Source: an uncultured Bacteroidales bacterium
GTDB taxonomy: Bacteria > Bacteroidota > Bacteroidia > Bacteroidales > Muribaculaceae
NCBI GenBank assembly: GCA_902777835.1
Contig: CACYVC010000007.1
Location: forward strand, 45,078-109,077
Direction: 5' to 3'
DNA length: 64,000 bases
How positions within the stretch are numbered: position 1 is the stretch's first letter; the number at the start of each line of letters is the position of its first letter. Of this stretch, positions 54,119-62,678 are shown in pieces. The position numbers were made by a program, and so were the translations under genes. Below the pieces are notes generated by a model that was not told the origin of the DNA, did no database searches, and saw only the letters and a program-made list of their open reading frames with translations.

Positions 54119-55086
54119 TTATCAAAATCATCTTCAAGCCCTGCTTTGAGAAGTGCATCGTGCTTCTCATAGGCTTCTACTATGCGTTGCACAAGTTGGT
54201 GGCGCACGATATCTTTCTTGCCAAATTCAATCTTGCCTATGCCTTTCACGCCATCGAGCACCTTCAGGGCTTGGATAAGTCCTGAGGTCACACTGCGTGG
54301 CAAGTCTATCTGTGTGATATCGCCAGTGACTACCATTTTCGACCCCATACCCAAGCGGGTGAGGAACATCTTAATCTGGTGAGTGGTAGTATTCTGCGCC
54401 TCGTCGAGCACAATAATGGCATCATTAAGCGTGCGGCCTCGCATAAAGGCAAGCGGAGCAATCTGAATGACGTTAGTGTCCATATATTCCTTAAGCTTTG
54501 CACCGGGGATCATGTCCTCAAGAGCATCATAGAGCGGTTGCAGATAGGGGTCGATCTTGTCGCGCATATCACCTGGAAGGAAACCGAGCTTCTCGCCAGC
54601 CTCTACTGCGGGGCGCGACAAGATTATCTTGCGCGCCTCGCGGTTTTTTAGCGCACGCACCGCAAGCGCAACGGCGAGATAGGTCTTTCCAGTTCCAGCA
54701 GGACCCAAAGCAAAGGTCAAATCGTTCTCATTAAAGGTCTTGACCATTAGCTGCTGATTAGGAGTGCGGCCCTTTATGGGTTTACCATTCACGCCATATA
54801 TTATCACGTCGTCCATCTTGAGTTCCTTCGGCGGCACTCCCTTGATAGTGTCGAGTATCACATCCTCGGGAAGGATGTTATAAGTAGCACAATAGTCTTC
54901 AAGCTGCTTGACGTCGTGCTCAAACTTCTCGGTTTCGGCTTCATCGCCAATGACAGTAATCACCGAGCCTCGAGCCGCCATCCTAAGTTTAGGGAACAGG
55001 TTGCGAATAAGTTGTATATTACTGTTGTTCACCCCATAAAATACTACAGGGTCAACGTTGTCAATAATAATGTGTCGTTCTATCAT
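54100..55086 (-). CDS. PhoH-family ATPase
   Basis: 328 residues. After a PhoH N-terminal RNA-binding-like part (about 15-110), the P-loop 'FALGPAGTGKTYLAVALAVR' (about 132-150) and 'IVLDEAQNTTTHQIKMFLTR' (in part, Walker B and helicase motif) identify the YbeZ/PhoH group, cytoplasmic ATPases linked with YbeY and 16S rRNA maturation. No ybeY lies in the window. It is 27 nt upstream of menG with overlapping word tract. Confidence 0.93.
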   Translation of the reverse strand: MIERHIIIDNVDPVVFYGVNNSNIQLIRNLFPKLRMAARGSVITVIGDEAETEKFEHDVKQLEDYCATYNILPEDVILDTIKGVPPKELKMDDVIIYGVNGKPIKGRTPNQQLMVKTFNENDLTFALGPAGTGKTYLAVALAVRALKNREARKIILSRPAVEAGEKLGFLPGDMRDKIDPYLQPLYDALEDMIPGAKLKEYMDTNVIQIAPLAFMRGRTLNDAIIVLDEAQNTTTHQIKMFLTRLGMGSKMVVTGDITQIDLPRSVTSGLIQALKVLDGVKGIGKIEFGKKDIVRHQLVQRIVEAYEKHDALLKAGLEDDFDNTRASR

Positions 55087-55119
55087 ATATTGTTAATAAA
55101 TAGAGTAGTTAAGAGGGGG

Positions 55120-55208
55120 GAGGGAGAGGAAAGAGTTAAGAGTTAGAAATTAAGAAATACTATGAACTATGAACTGTGAACTTTGAACTATGAACTTTGA
55201 ACTATGAA
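55120..55208. repeat. Word tract (gagttaag and tgaact words)
   Basis: 'agagttaagagttag' words are followed by seven 'aact(a/t)tga' words at 7-8-nt spacing, ending at the stop of the 55209 gene. Confidence 0.7.
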
Positions 55209-55742
55209 CTATTTAACCAGCACTTTATGCGCTGTGCCATCGCTCATGAGCACGATATTCACACCTGGCTGCGGCGAGTCGATGCGCTGCCCTTCCACAT
55301 TGAAGCGCGCCAACTCGGTGGCGTTAGGGTCGGCAGTGATTCCTGGTGCAGACTCCACAGGTGTCTCGCCGTTGAAGAACACCACGCGCGACATCATGAA
55401 AGCATCGGTCGCTATCCACTGCACCGAACTAGGAATCACAACGGCATATAGCCAGTTATAGCCCGTTGCAGCCTCACCAACAGGGTTGTAGAGGAAATTG
55501 CTAGGGATGACCTCAGCACCCGACGGAACCTCTATAAGTTTCTCGACAAGAAAATGCTGATCCCAGTCATCACGCCCATACCAACCAGTGCGCACCAAAG
55601 TTTTCATATCCTTGGTGTAGATGTGGCCATGCTTGCACTTGAAACCATCGGGGCTATAGAAATAGCCTTTGTCGGTTATCATGTACTGCGCACTGGCAGT
55701 CAGCGACAGAGCAGTTAAAAGCATTAATAATATCTTTTTCAT
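55209..55742 (-). CDS. Small secreted protein with LRR-like segment and T9SS-like tail
   Basis: 177 residues. Signal peptide (ends ASA). 'AVVIPSSVQWIATDAF' near 105-120 is one LRR_5-like turn, seen here as a single unit. The tail 'NVEGQRIDSPQPGVNIVLMS' followed by 'KVLVK' is the compact T9SS type A-like sorting end common in Prevotella- and Muribaculaceae-type proteins. Possibly exported by T9SS (porQ at 47506). Function unknown. Its promoter (55768) faces that of rocD. Confidence 0.78.
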   Translation of the reverse strand: MKKILLMLLTALSLTASAQYMITDKGYFYSPDGFKCKHGHIYTKDMKTLVRTGWYGRDDWDQHFLVEKLIEVPSGAEVIPSNFLYNPVGEAATGYNWLYAVVIPSSVQWIATDAFMMSRVVFFNGETPVESAPGITADPNATELARFNVEGQRIDSPQPGVNIVLMSDGTAHKVLVK

Positions 55743-55767
55743 AATATCATAAGTGTTTTGTAGGTCA

Positions 55768-55798
55768 CAAAAATAGTCAAAAAAAATTGTGTTAACAA
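55768..55798 (-). promoter_or_regulatory. Promoter of the 55209 gene
   Basis: On the minus strand TTG (55796-55798), 20-nt spacer, TATTTTTG (55768-55775). Confidence 0.75.
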
Positions 55799-55826
55799 AA
55801 ATTGCACATTATTTTATATGTGTTTC

Positions 55827-55858
55827 TTGATTTTTTCGGCAAAAAAGAATTAATTTTG
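55827..55858 (+). promoter_or_regulatory. Promoter of rocD
   Basis: TTG (55827-55829), 21-nt spacer, TAATTTTG (55851-55858); 36 nt before the ATG. Divergent from the promoter at 55768. Confidence 0.75.
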
Positions 55859-55894
55859 CACAATCAGAACAATTATTTATAAAATTAACTAATT

Positions 55895-57178
55895 ATGGCA
55901 ACTTGCAAGAAAACTAAACCAACAGCTAAGAAAGCTACTACTAAAAAAACTGACAACACCGCCAGCAAGCGTTGCATGGCAATGGAAGACCGCTATGGCG
56001 CACACAACTATCATCCACTACCTGTTGTGCTGCACAAGGGTAAAGGCATCTACGTGTGGGATGTTGAGGGCAAGAAGTACTTCGACTTCCTCTCGTCTTA
56101 CAGTGCTGTAAACCAAGGTCACTGCCATCCACGCATCGTGAAGGCACTCAAGGAGCAGGCCGACACTCTGTGCCTCACTTCACGTGCCTTCTACAACGAT
56201 GTGCTCTGCGAGTATGAGAAGTTTATGCATCAGTACTTCGGCTATGACAAGGTGCTCCCAATGAACACTGGTGCCGAGGGCGTAGAGACCGCTCTGAAGC
56301 TCGCTCGCCGCTGGGGTGTAGTGAAAAAAGGTATTCCCAACGACAAAGTTAAGATAATCTGCTGCGAGGGCAACTTCCACGGACGCACCGTGACCATCAT
56401 CACCATGAGCGACGATCCAAGCTCTTATGCTGAGTATGGTCCATTGACTCCAGGTTTCATCCGCATTCCTTACAACGATCCCAAGGCTCTTGAGAAAGCT
56501 CTCAAGAAATATGGCGACGAGGTGTGCGCATTCATCGCTGAGCCTATCCAGGGCGAGGCTGGCGTTTTCGTGCCCGATGATGGCTACCTAAAGAAATGCT
56601 TCGACCTGTGCCACGAGCACAATGTGCTTTTCATTGCCGATGAGGTTCAGACAGGTATCGCCCGCACTGGCAAGATGCTCTGCTCTATGCACGACGGCAT
56701 CCGTCCCGACATCGTAATCTTGGGTAAGGCCCTCGGTGGTGGTGTTCTTCCCGTTTCGGCTTGCTTGGCCGACGATAACATCATGCTTAACGTGAAACCT
56801 GGCGAGCACGGATCTACATTCGGTGGATTCCCACTCGCTGCACGCGTAGCAATTGAGGCTCTCAAGGTTGTGAAAGAGGAGAAACTCACTCAGAATGCAG
56901 AGAAGATGGGTAAGATCTTCCGCGAGGAAATTAAGAAAATCAACTCGCCATTTATCGTTCAGGTACGCGGACGCGGCTTGCTCAACGCCATCGTCACCAC
57001 TCCTATCAAGGGCAAGACCGCTTGGGACATCTGCCTCAAGCTGCGTGACAACGGCCTGTTGGCTAAACCCACCCACGACCACATTATCCGCTTCGCTCCT
57101 CCCTTGTGCATCAATAAGGAAGAAATTCTCAAAGCTGTGGCCATCATCAAAAAGACCTTCGAAGAAATGTCGGAATAA
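55895..57178 (+). CDS. rocD: Ornithine aminotransferase
   Basis: 427 residues. From '[16 protein letters not shown]' on it is a class-III PLP aminotransferase: '[18 protein letters not shown]', 'FHGRT', '[12 protein letters not shown]' and the PLP lysine 278 in '[10 protein letters not shown]'. It converts ornithine and 2-oxoglutarate to glutamate-5-semialdehyde and glutamate. The first ~27 residues are an extra Lys/Thr-rich stretch '[16 protein letters not shown]' that the family normally lacks. Pairs functionally with pruA and arcA ~2-6 kb downstream. Ends with a strong terminator. Confidence 0.95.
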   Translation: MATCKKTKPTAKKATTKKTDNTASKRCMAMEDRYGAHNYHPLPVVLHKGKGIYVWDVEGKKYFDFLSSYSAVNQGHCHPRIVKALKEQADTLCLTSRAFYNDVLCEYEKFMHQYFGYDKVLPMNTGAEGVETALKLARRWGVVKKGIPNDKVKIICCEGNFHGRTVTIITMSDDPSSYAEYGPLTPGFIRIPYNDPKALEKALKKYGDEVCAFIAEPIQGEAGVFVPDDGYLKKCFDLCHEHNVLFIADEVQTGIARTGKMLCSMHDGIRPDIVILGKALGGGVLPVSACLADDNIMLNVKPGEHGSTFGGFPLAARVAIEALKVVKEEKLTQNAEKMGKIFREEIKKINSPFIVQVRGRGLLNAIVTTPIKGKTAWDICLKLRDNGLLAKPTHDHIIRFAPPLCINKEEILKAVAIIKKTFEEMSE

Positions 57179-57204
57179 TACCGATTATCAATACAACTAA
57201 AACC

Positions 57205-57241
57205 CAGGCGACTCGTTAAATTACGAGCCGCCTGTTTTTTT
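57205..57241 (+). terminator. Rho-independent terminator of rocD
   Basis: CAGGCG-a-CTCGT pairs with ACGAG-c-CGCCTG, then seven T. The converging acyltransferase gene ends 4 nt further, so it probably serves both. Confidence 0.9.
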
Positions 57242-57244
57242 AGA

Positions 57245-58393
57245 TTATCGTTTTCTATACGATGGCTTTGCCATCGTCGAGATGCCCATTATCCATTTGT
57301 AGAGCCATGCCAGAGCAAGAGTTAGCACCACGTAAAGTGCCAACCAGGCGTAGTCGACAAGCATCAGCCCACTATGTGTTTTGAGGACGAGCACATAGAT
57401 GGGCATCCTCGGAATGGAATGGACAACGAAAATCATTGATGACAGAACACCCAAATAACGAAGAGGAGAGATTAAAAAAGTATGGCATAGTCCTTTATAG
57501 GGTTCAAGAAACTTAACAAATGCGATGCTTCCAGCAATCACCAGCACGGGAATCCATAACCATAGTTGATAGTCTAGGCTGAATAGCGCCAACAACAGCA
57601 ACGAAACCACCGAAACAACGGCAAGCACCCAACGCGACAGCCGCGGAAAACCATAACGCGCGGCAAGCACACCCAAGGCAAACGGCAGCATCGCTATCGC
57701 CGCATTGTGCCGCATATAGACGAGCATTTTGTGGTGATGCTCCATAAAGACCTGCGGCAACCACACAAGCGCCACAAGCAGTAATGGCATCAGCCATCGC
57801 CACACCGATTGCCGCTTGTTATGGAAGGGATAAATCAACAAGCGGTAAACGACATACACCTCCACCATCACCCCAAAGAACCAATAAGGCGAAGGGGTTT
57901 GTGAATCACAAAGGGATGGAATGATGTTTGACAACATCGTGGCTTGAGCAAGATATTCTAGCCATCCGTGCCACGACAAGCCACAGGCAAGATATGTGAT
58001 TACTGTGAGCACAAAGCCCAAAATCATCAGCTTGAAAAGTTTAAGCCAATGTGAACCAAGGAAATGGCACACCCCGACTCGTGACGGAGCACCACCACGC
58101 TCATATTTCATCACTAGACCAAAACCGCTGAGAAACAAAAAAATGGGAACGCCATAATGCCCGAAAAACGCGAATAACTGCATTGGCGCAAACACATCAA
58201 TGTTGCCCCCAGCCCAGTAACGCCACATATTACTGGCTCGCTCGGCAATGAACTCAAACTCATTCTCCTCGTTGCTGCCATGCAGCAAGTGGCAGAAGTT
58301 GTGCAGGAAAATGCCCATAATGGCTATCCCACGCAACACCTGGCATTGAGCCGAGCTAAGCAATTTATCGCCTTTTAATATCTCCATTCTCAT
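57245..58393 (-). CDS. Membrane acyltransferase (acyltransferase 3 family), paralogue
   Basis: 382 residues (an ATG at 58387 would give 380 and aligns with the start of its paralogue). 'LRGIAIMGIFLHNFCHLL' and 'FFGHYGVPIFLFLSGFGLVM' match the 45493-46665 protein almost residue for residue, and about ten membrane helices follow. A -7 element TATTTTTG (58405-58412, minus) with no clear TTG lies just before the start. It probably O-acylates a surface glycan. Located inside the arginine/ornithine gene group without an obvious link to it. Confidence 0.87.
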   Translation of the reverse strand: MRMEILKGDKLLSSAQCQVLRGIAIMGIFLHNFCHLLHGSNEENEFEFIAERASNMWRYWAGGNIDVFAPMQLFAFFGHYGVPIFLFLSGFGLVMKYERGGAPSRVGVCHFLGSHWLKLFKLMILGFVLTVITYLACGLSWHGWLEYLAQATMLSNIIPSLCDSQTPSPYWFFGVMVEVYVVYRLLIYPFHNKRQSVWRWLMPLLLVALVWLPQVFMEHHHKMLVYMRHNAAIAMLPFALGVLAARYGFPRLSRWVLAVVSVVSLLLLALFSLDYQLWLWIPVLVIAGSIAFVKFLEPYKGLCHTFLISPLRYLGVLSSMIFVVHSIPRMPIYVLVLKTHSGLMLVDYAWLALYVVLTLALAWLYKWIMGISTMAKPSYRKR

Positions 58394-58615
58394 AAAATTA
58401 CGTGCAAAAATAGTAATATTTTTCTATAATTGGCACACTTCAACGGGCAATTATCTCATTGTCAGTTAAACCAAACACGAATAAAAATGTCTAAAAAATG
58501 TTAGATTTGGCGATTTTTTATGCCTGTTTGTCTAATTAATTTGGCATAGTTTTTGATTATTACTACTTTAGCATCGTGAAATAAAACCGAAAAATAACAG
58601 AAAATAATAGCTATT

Positions 58616-59263
58616 ATGAAAAAGACTTTAATTTCAGTATTGAGTGCTGTTTTGATAGTGATGAGCAGCTGCAGCTCGGCAAACCAGTTTTATGGAGTAG
58701 CAACAGGCGCTTCGTTAGGTGGCATGTTTGGCTCTGCAATTGGCAGTATCACTGGCGGTTGGCGAGGCAGCAATGTTGGCACCATAGCCGGCATGGCGAT
58801 TGGTGGTGTGATTGGTGCTGCTGCCACAGCCCCCAAAGTGCAACAAGAGAACCGCACCAGCGATTACTACAATGGGTATGACTACAATGACTACCACCAG
58901 AACAACTCCTACAGTCCATACTCTAACATCTACGTTGAGAACATTCGCCTTGCCGAGACCATAAGCAACAACTGCATCGACGCCGGAGAGCATGCCAAAC
59001 TCATCTTCGAGATTCGCAACGCTGGCAACGACTATGCGTATGATATTGCACCAGTGATTACAGTGTCGGGAACTAAGCAAATCTACCTCTCCCCTACTGC
59101 CATCATCAGCGAACTTGGTCCAGGCAGAGCGGTACGCTACCAAGCCGAAGTAGTGGCTACCGACAAACTCAAAAATGGCGTTGCCGACTTCAATATCAGC
59201 TTCTCTAACGGCGACCAGCTCTACACCGTGAGCTCATTCCAAATCCAAACAAGGAAGAGATAA
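58616..59263 (+). CDS. Glycine-zipper lipoprotein
   Basis: 215 residues. Lipoprotein signal with 'VMSSC' (Cys at about 19). About 25-75 is a glycine zipper ('GASLGGMFGSAIGSITGG', 'IAGMAIGGVIGAAA'), a membrane-inserting pattern of OmpA-associated and colicin-like lipoproteins. Then a Tyr/Asn-rich linker and a C-terminal beta domain (about 105-215, 'DAGEHAKLIFEIRNAGND', 'GRAVRYQAEVVA') that reads like an Ig-type or CARDB-like fold. Outer-membrane or periplasmic; function unknown. Possible weak promoter (TTG 58541-58543, TACTTTAG 58564-58571). Confidence 0.75.
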   Translation: MKKTLISVLSAVLIVMSSCSSANQFYGVATGASLGGMFGSAIGSITGGWRGSNVGTIAGMAIGGVIGAAATAPKVQQENRTSDYYNGYDYNDYHQNNSYSPYSNIYVENIRLAETISNNCIDAGEHAKLIFEIRNAGNDYAYDIAPVITVSGTKQIYLSPTAIISELGPGRAVRYQAEVVATDKLKNGVADFNISFSNGDQLYTVSSFQIQTRKR

Positions 59264-59299
59264 GAGTTTAGTTCAGAGTTTTATAGACTCTACTGAACT

Positions 59300-59348
59300 A
59301 AAAAAACACACCCGATCCGTTTTTCATTGCGGCTCGGGTGTGTTTTTT
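59300..59348. terminator. Bidirectional terminator
   Basis: CACACCCGA-t-CCG pairs with CGG-c-TCGGGTGTG, with A-run before and T-run after. It ends the glycine-zipper gene and arcA. Confidence 0.93.
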
Positions 59349-59363
59349 GTCCTTAATTGTCTT

Positions 59364-60614
59364 CTATAGGTCGCGCAGGATTGGCATTGTCATGCAGCGG
59401 GCGCCACCGCCAGCACGGGGAAGTTCGCTGCCTGGGAAGGCAGCTACAAACTTCTCATAGTCATTCATGTTGACCTTGCCGCTAACGATGTCCTCGGCGT
59501 TAAGCACAGCAAAGCCTGCCTTGTCGAGAGCCTCAATAGTGTGAGTGTTGCGGCGATAACCTAAGATCTTGCCATCACCCATTGAGAAGAAGTTGGCACC
59601 ACTGTGCCACTGCTCACGCAACTGTGTCCAAGGGTCGCTACCACCGCCGATCACTGGCTCGATGTCCCATCCCAGCTGTGTAAGGCCTTCCACTATGTTA
59701 CCAACGCGCTTATAACTAATGTCGCCGTGGTCGATAGTGATGAGTGTGGTATCCTTGCCAGCAAAGAGTCCCTGCTTCTTGAGCATAGGCTCAAACGCCA
59801 TGCACTGGTGCTTGCCCAGGAAGGTGAACACCATATCGAGGTGGATGAATGACTCTGGCTCCATGGGCAACTCCTGGACCACGATGTTGAAGTGGTCGCG
59901 CTCACGAGCGAAGGTCTGCGCCAGGTATTCGATACCCTTGCGATTGGTGCGTATGCCCTGACCTATGCACAGCGTGTCGGCACTGGCAATCTGCACGTCG
60001 CCACCCTCAGTGCGAGCGTAAGGGTTCCACGCCATAGCGTTGAGAGTGTCAACACCAAAGAAGTGCTTGAAAATCGCCTCATAAATCAGCGACTCACGCT
60101 CACGCACCTCAAAGCTCATAGAATTGATGAGCACGCGGTTATATACCGTTGATGAGGCATCGCGTGTGAAGAAAAGGTTATAGAGTGGCTTCAGGAGATA
60201 GCGATGCTCGCTCACACCGTCCCACTTAGGGTCTTCACACCCCTCAATGAGAACCTGAGCGAGTTTCTTGGGGTCGTCGCCAGCAATTTCGGCGATTACC
60301 CTTGCCGTCTTCTGATTGCAGCCTCTCAGACTGTCGAACAGTAATTTTTCCTTCACCGCCTCGTTCTTAAGCAGCTCCTCAAGGATATCTTGCACGTAAT
60401 AGACTTGTGTCCAGCGCTCAAGCACTCCGCAGAAGTTGCTGTACTCCTCGTCAACGATAGGCTTATTGAGAATATCGCTATAGAGAGCAGCATTGGCGTT
60501 GAGTGGTGTCATGCGCTCAATCTCCACGCCGGGACGATGCAGCAGCACAGCCCTGAGCCTACCAGTCTCGGAACTTACGTTTACTTCACAAGGCTTTAAT
60601 TGTTTCTTGTCCAT
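59364..60614 (-). CDS. arcA: Arginine deiminase
   Basis: 416 residues from the ATG at 60612-60614, where the family's 'VSSETGRLRAVLLHRPGVEI' begins; a longer frame to 60674 adds Cys-rich sequence and runs through an inverted repeat. Active-site marks are present: 'FTRDASS', 'ARTEGGDVQ' (Glu/Asp), 'ESFIHLDMVFTFL' (His) and the nucleophile Cys407 in 'GGGARCMTMP'. It splits L-arginine to citrulline and ammonia. Downstream of pruA on the same strand, with an inverted repeat in its leader. No otc or arcC in the window. Confidence 0.95.
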   Translation of the reverse strand: MDKKQLKPCEVNVSSETGRLRAVLLHRPGVEIERMTPLNANAALYSDILNKPIVDEEYSNFCGVLERWTQVYYVQDILEELLKNEAVKEKLLFDSLRGCNQKTARVIAEIAGDDPKKLAQVLIEGCEDPKWDGVSEHRYLLKPLYNLFFTRDASSTVYNRVLINSMSFEVRERESLIYEAIFKHFFGVDTLNAMAWNPYARTEGGDVQIASADTLCIGQGIRTNRKGIEYLAQTFARERDHFNIVVQELPMEPESFIHLDMVFTFLGKHQCMAFEPMLKKQGLFAGKDTTLITIDHGDISYKRVGNIVEGLTQLGWDIEPVIGGGSDPWTQLREQWHSGANFFSMGDGKILGYRRNTHTIEALDKAGFAVLNAEDIVSGKVNMNDYEKFVAAFPGSELPRAGGGARCMTMPILRDL

Positions 60615-60636
60615 AAATTGTTTCTCTCTCCCACAT

Positions 60637-60669
60637 CCGCAACTACTCACAAAATTTGAGCAGTTGCGG
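60637..60669 (-). promoter_or_regulatory. Inverted repeat in the arcA leader
   Basis: CCGCAACT-a-CTCA pairs with TGAG-c-AGTTGCGG across a 7-nt loop. It lies 23 nt before the arcA start, with no T-run, so it is more likely an operator or mRNA hairpin than a terminator. Confidence 0.55.
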
Positions 60670-60739
60670 AACATGAGATTGAAATAAGTTGTTTTATAGA
60701 AATTGTTATTATCGATTAGAACATTAACTCAAGCACAAC

Positions 60740-60772
60740 TTTCGTTAATCACTAATCGCTAATCATTAATCA
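60740..60772. repeat. Short word tract (aatcactaatcgctaatc)
   Basis: Four 'taatca' type words between arcA and pruA. Confidence 0.5.
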
Positions 60773-62398
60773 TTATTTCATATAGGTATAACGGTAGTCA
60801 GTTGGCGATACCAGAGTCTCCTTAATCACGCGTGGGATGATCCAGCGGATGAGGTTGAACTCGCCACCTGCCTTGTCGTTGGTACCGCTAGCACGTGCGC
60901 CACCGAAGGGCTGCATACCAACTACAGCGCCTGTTGGCTTGTCGTTGATGTAGAAGTTACCGGCTGTGTAACGCAGAGCGTCGGTAATCTTCTCTACTGC
61001 CATGCGGCAACGTCCAAATACGGCACCAGTCAAGCCGTAAGGTGAAGTTTGGTCACACTCTTTCACTACCTCTTCCCACTTCTCATCGTCGTAGGGGTAA
61101 ACGGTGAGCACTGGAGCGAAGATTTCCTCTTCCATCGACTTGAAGTGAGGATTGCTGGTCTCGATGATTGTTGGCTCTACAAACCAGCCCTTGCTGCAGT
61201 CGCAGTTGCCACCCATCACAATCTTGGCGTCCTTAGCTTCCTTAGCGAAGTCGATGTAAGATTTAGCCTTGTCAAACGAAGCCTTGTCGATAACGGCATT
61301 GATGAAATTGCTTGGATCCATCACATCACCCATTTTAACCTCAGCGGCCATAGCCTTCATGTCCTCGAGCACGCCACCCCACAGGCTCTTGGGAATGTAC
61401 ATGCGCGATGCTGCCGAGCACTTCTGCCCCTGGAACTCATAGGCTCCGCAGAAGGCAGCAGTAGCAACAGCCTTAGGATCGGCACTGGGGTGAACGAAGA
61501 TAAAGTCCTTACCGCCAGTCTCGCCCACGAGGCGTGGATAAGAGATGTACTTGTCCACGTTCATGCTGGCCTGTTTCCACAGCGACTTGAAGGTAGCGGT
61601 GCTGCCAGTGAAGTGGATTCCAGAGAAGTACTTCGACTCGGTAGCAACCTCGCCAATCAATGCGCCGCTGCCTGGCAGGAAGTTCACTACGCCGTCAGGA
61701 AGGCCTGCCTCTTTGTAGAGCTGCATCAGGTAGTAGTTGCTCAGCAATGCGGTGGTCGATGGCTTCCACAGTGCCACGTTACCCATGAGCACGGGAGTCA
61801 TACACAGGTTGCTGGCAATAGAGGTGAAGTTGAATGGAGTCACAGCGAGGATGAAGCCCTCGAGAGGACGATACTCGGTGTGGTTGAGTTGTGCCACGCC
61901 GTCCTTTGGCTGCATGGCATATATCTTAGATGCATAGTGCACATTGTAACGGAAGAAGTCAATGGTCTCGCAAGCCGAGTCAATCTCAGCCTGGAAGAAG
62001 TTCTTGCTTTGGCCAAGCATGGTGGCAGCATTCATGATGGGGCGATACTTGGTGGCAAGCAGCTCGGCCATCTTCATTACGATAGCGGCGCGGGTGGTCC
62101 AAGGGGTCTGGCTCCACTCTTGCCAAGCCTTCATAGCTGCCTCAATAGCCATCTCCACCTCTTTTTTGCCTACCTTGTGGTAGCGGGCAATCACGTGCTT
62201 GTGGTCGTGTGGACAAGTCACCTCGCCCATGTCGCCGGTGCGAATCTCTTTGCCACCGATGATAATAGGAATTTCTACAACCAACTTGCTCTGACGCTCA
62301 AGTTCTTTTTCAAGTGCTACACGCTCGGGAGATCCAGGCATATAAGCCTTCACTGGCTCATTTGCTGGAAGAGGAAAATTGATAATTGAATTGTTCAT
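60773..62398 (-). CDS. pruA: L-glutamate-gamma-semialdehyde (P5C) dehydrogenase
   Basis: 541 residues, the size of the stand-alone P5C dehydrogenase. An aldehyde dehydrogenase fold: 'AVTPFNFTSIASNLCMTPVL' and 'HFTGSTATF' (NAD binding), 'VGETGGKDFIF' (catalytic Glu region) and nucleophile Cys327 in 'FQGQKCSAASRM'. It oxidises the semialdehyde made by RocD (or from proline) to glutamate. First gene of a probable pruA-arcA transcript starting at the promoter 62454. No proline dehydrogenase is present, so ornithine is the likely source of semialdehyde here. Confidence 0.95.
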   Translation of the reverse strand: MNNSIINFPLPANEPVKAYMPGSPERVALEKELERQSKLVVEIPIIIGGKEIRTGDMGEVTCPHDHKHVIARYHKVGKKEVEMAIEAAMKAWQEWSQTPWTTRAAIVMKMAELLATKYRPIMNAATMLGQSKNFFQAEIDSACETIDFFRYNVHYASKIYAMQPKDGVAQLNHTEYRPLEGFILAVTPFNFTSIASNLCMTPVLMGNVALWKPSTTALLSNYYLMQLYKEAGLPDGVVNFLPGSGALIGEVATESKYFSGIHFTGSTATFKSLWKQASMNVDKYISYPRLVGETGGKDFIFVHPSADPKAVATAAFCGAYEFQGQKCSAASRMYIPKSLWGGVLEDMKAMAAEVKMGDVMDPSNFINAVIDKASFDKAKSYIDFAKEAKDAKIVMGGNCDCSKGWFVEPTIIETSNPHFKSMEEEIFAPVLTVYPYDDEKWEEVVKECDQTSPYGLTGAVFGRCRMAVEKITDALRYTAGNFYINDKPTGAVVGMQPFGGARASGTNDKAGGEFNLIRWIIPRVIKETLVSPTDYRYTYMK

Positions 62399-62453
62399 GA
62401 TTAGTTTTGTTATTATTTTATAGATAGATAAGTTCCTGTAATGGTTGTGCGTG

Positions 62454-62484
62454 CAAAGTTACAAATTATTACTCAAAATGCCAA
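62454..62484 (-). promoter_or_regulatory. Promoter of pruA
   Basis: On the minus strand TTG (62482-62484), 20-nt spacer, TAACTTTG (62454-62461). Confidence 0.75.
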
Positions 62485-62525
62485 AACAAACGGCCATAAA
62501 TCGCAAACCTCATTTCTCTAGAACC

Positions 62526-62575
62526 AAAAACTGGCCGCAGGAGCATTATTTCATGCGCAGCTGCGACCAGTTTCC
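62526..62575. terminator. Hairpin upstream of the pruA promoter
   Basis: AAACTGG-c-CGCAG pairs with CTGCG-a-CCAGTTT, with A's before and a T-rich stretch after. Possibly a bidirectional terminator isolating pruA from the SUMF1 gene. Confidence 0.55.
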
Positions 62576-62622
62576 TATTTTGTTGTTGGCCCTTTAAGCG
62601 GTCTATTACATATTTTATCCCA

Positions 62623-62673
62623 AATCGGTCATTAGACCTAAAAAAACAACCTTTCGTCGCCTAATGACCGATT
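62623..62673 (-). terminator. 13-bp hairpin after the SUMF1 gene
   Basis: AATCGGTCATTAG (62623-62635) is perfectly complementary to 62661-62673, with a 25-nt loop. It begins just past the stop at 62679. Confidence 0.55.
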
Positions 62674-62678
62674 CGGGT

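Noticed and set aside
60615-60674. Longer N-terminus for arginine deiminase
   Set aside because: The extension is Cys-rich, not conserved and coincides with an inverted repeat.
61049-62389. 446-codon open frame on the plus strand
   Set aside because: It lies exactly antisense to pruA, has no motif or signal and encodes an odd His/Val-rich sequence. It is a by-product of codon use.
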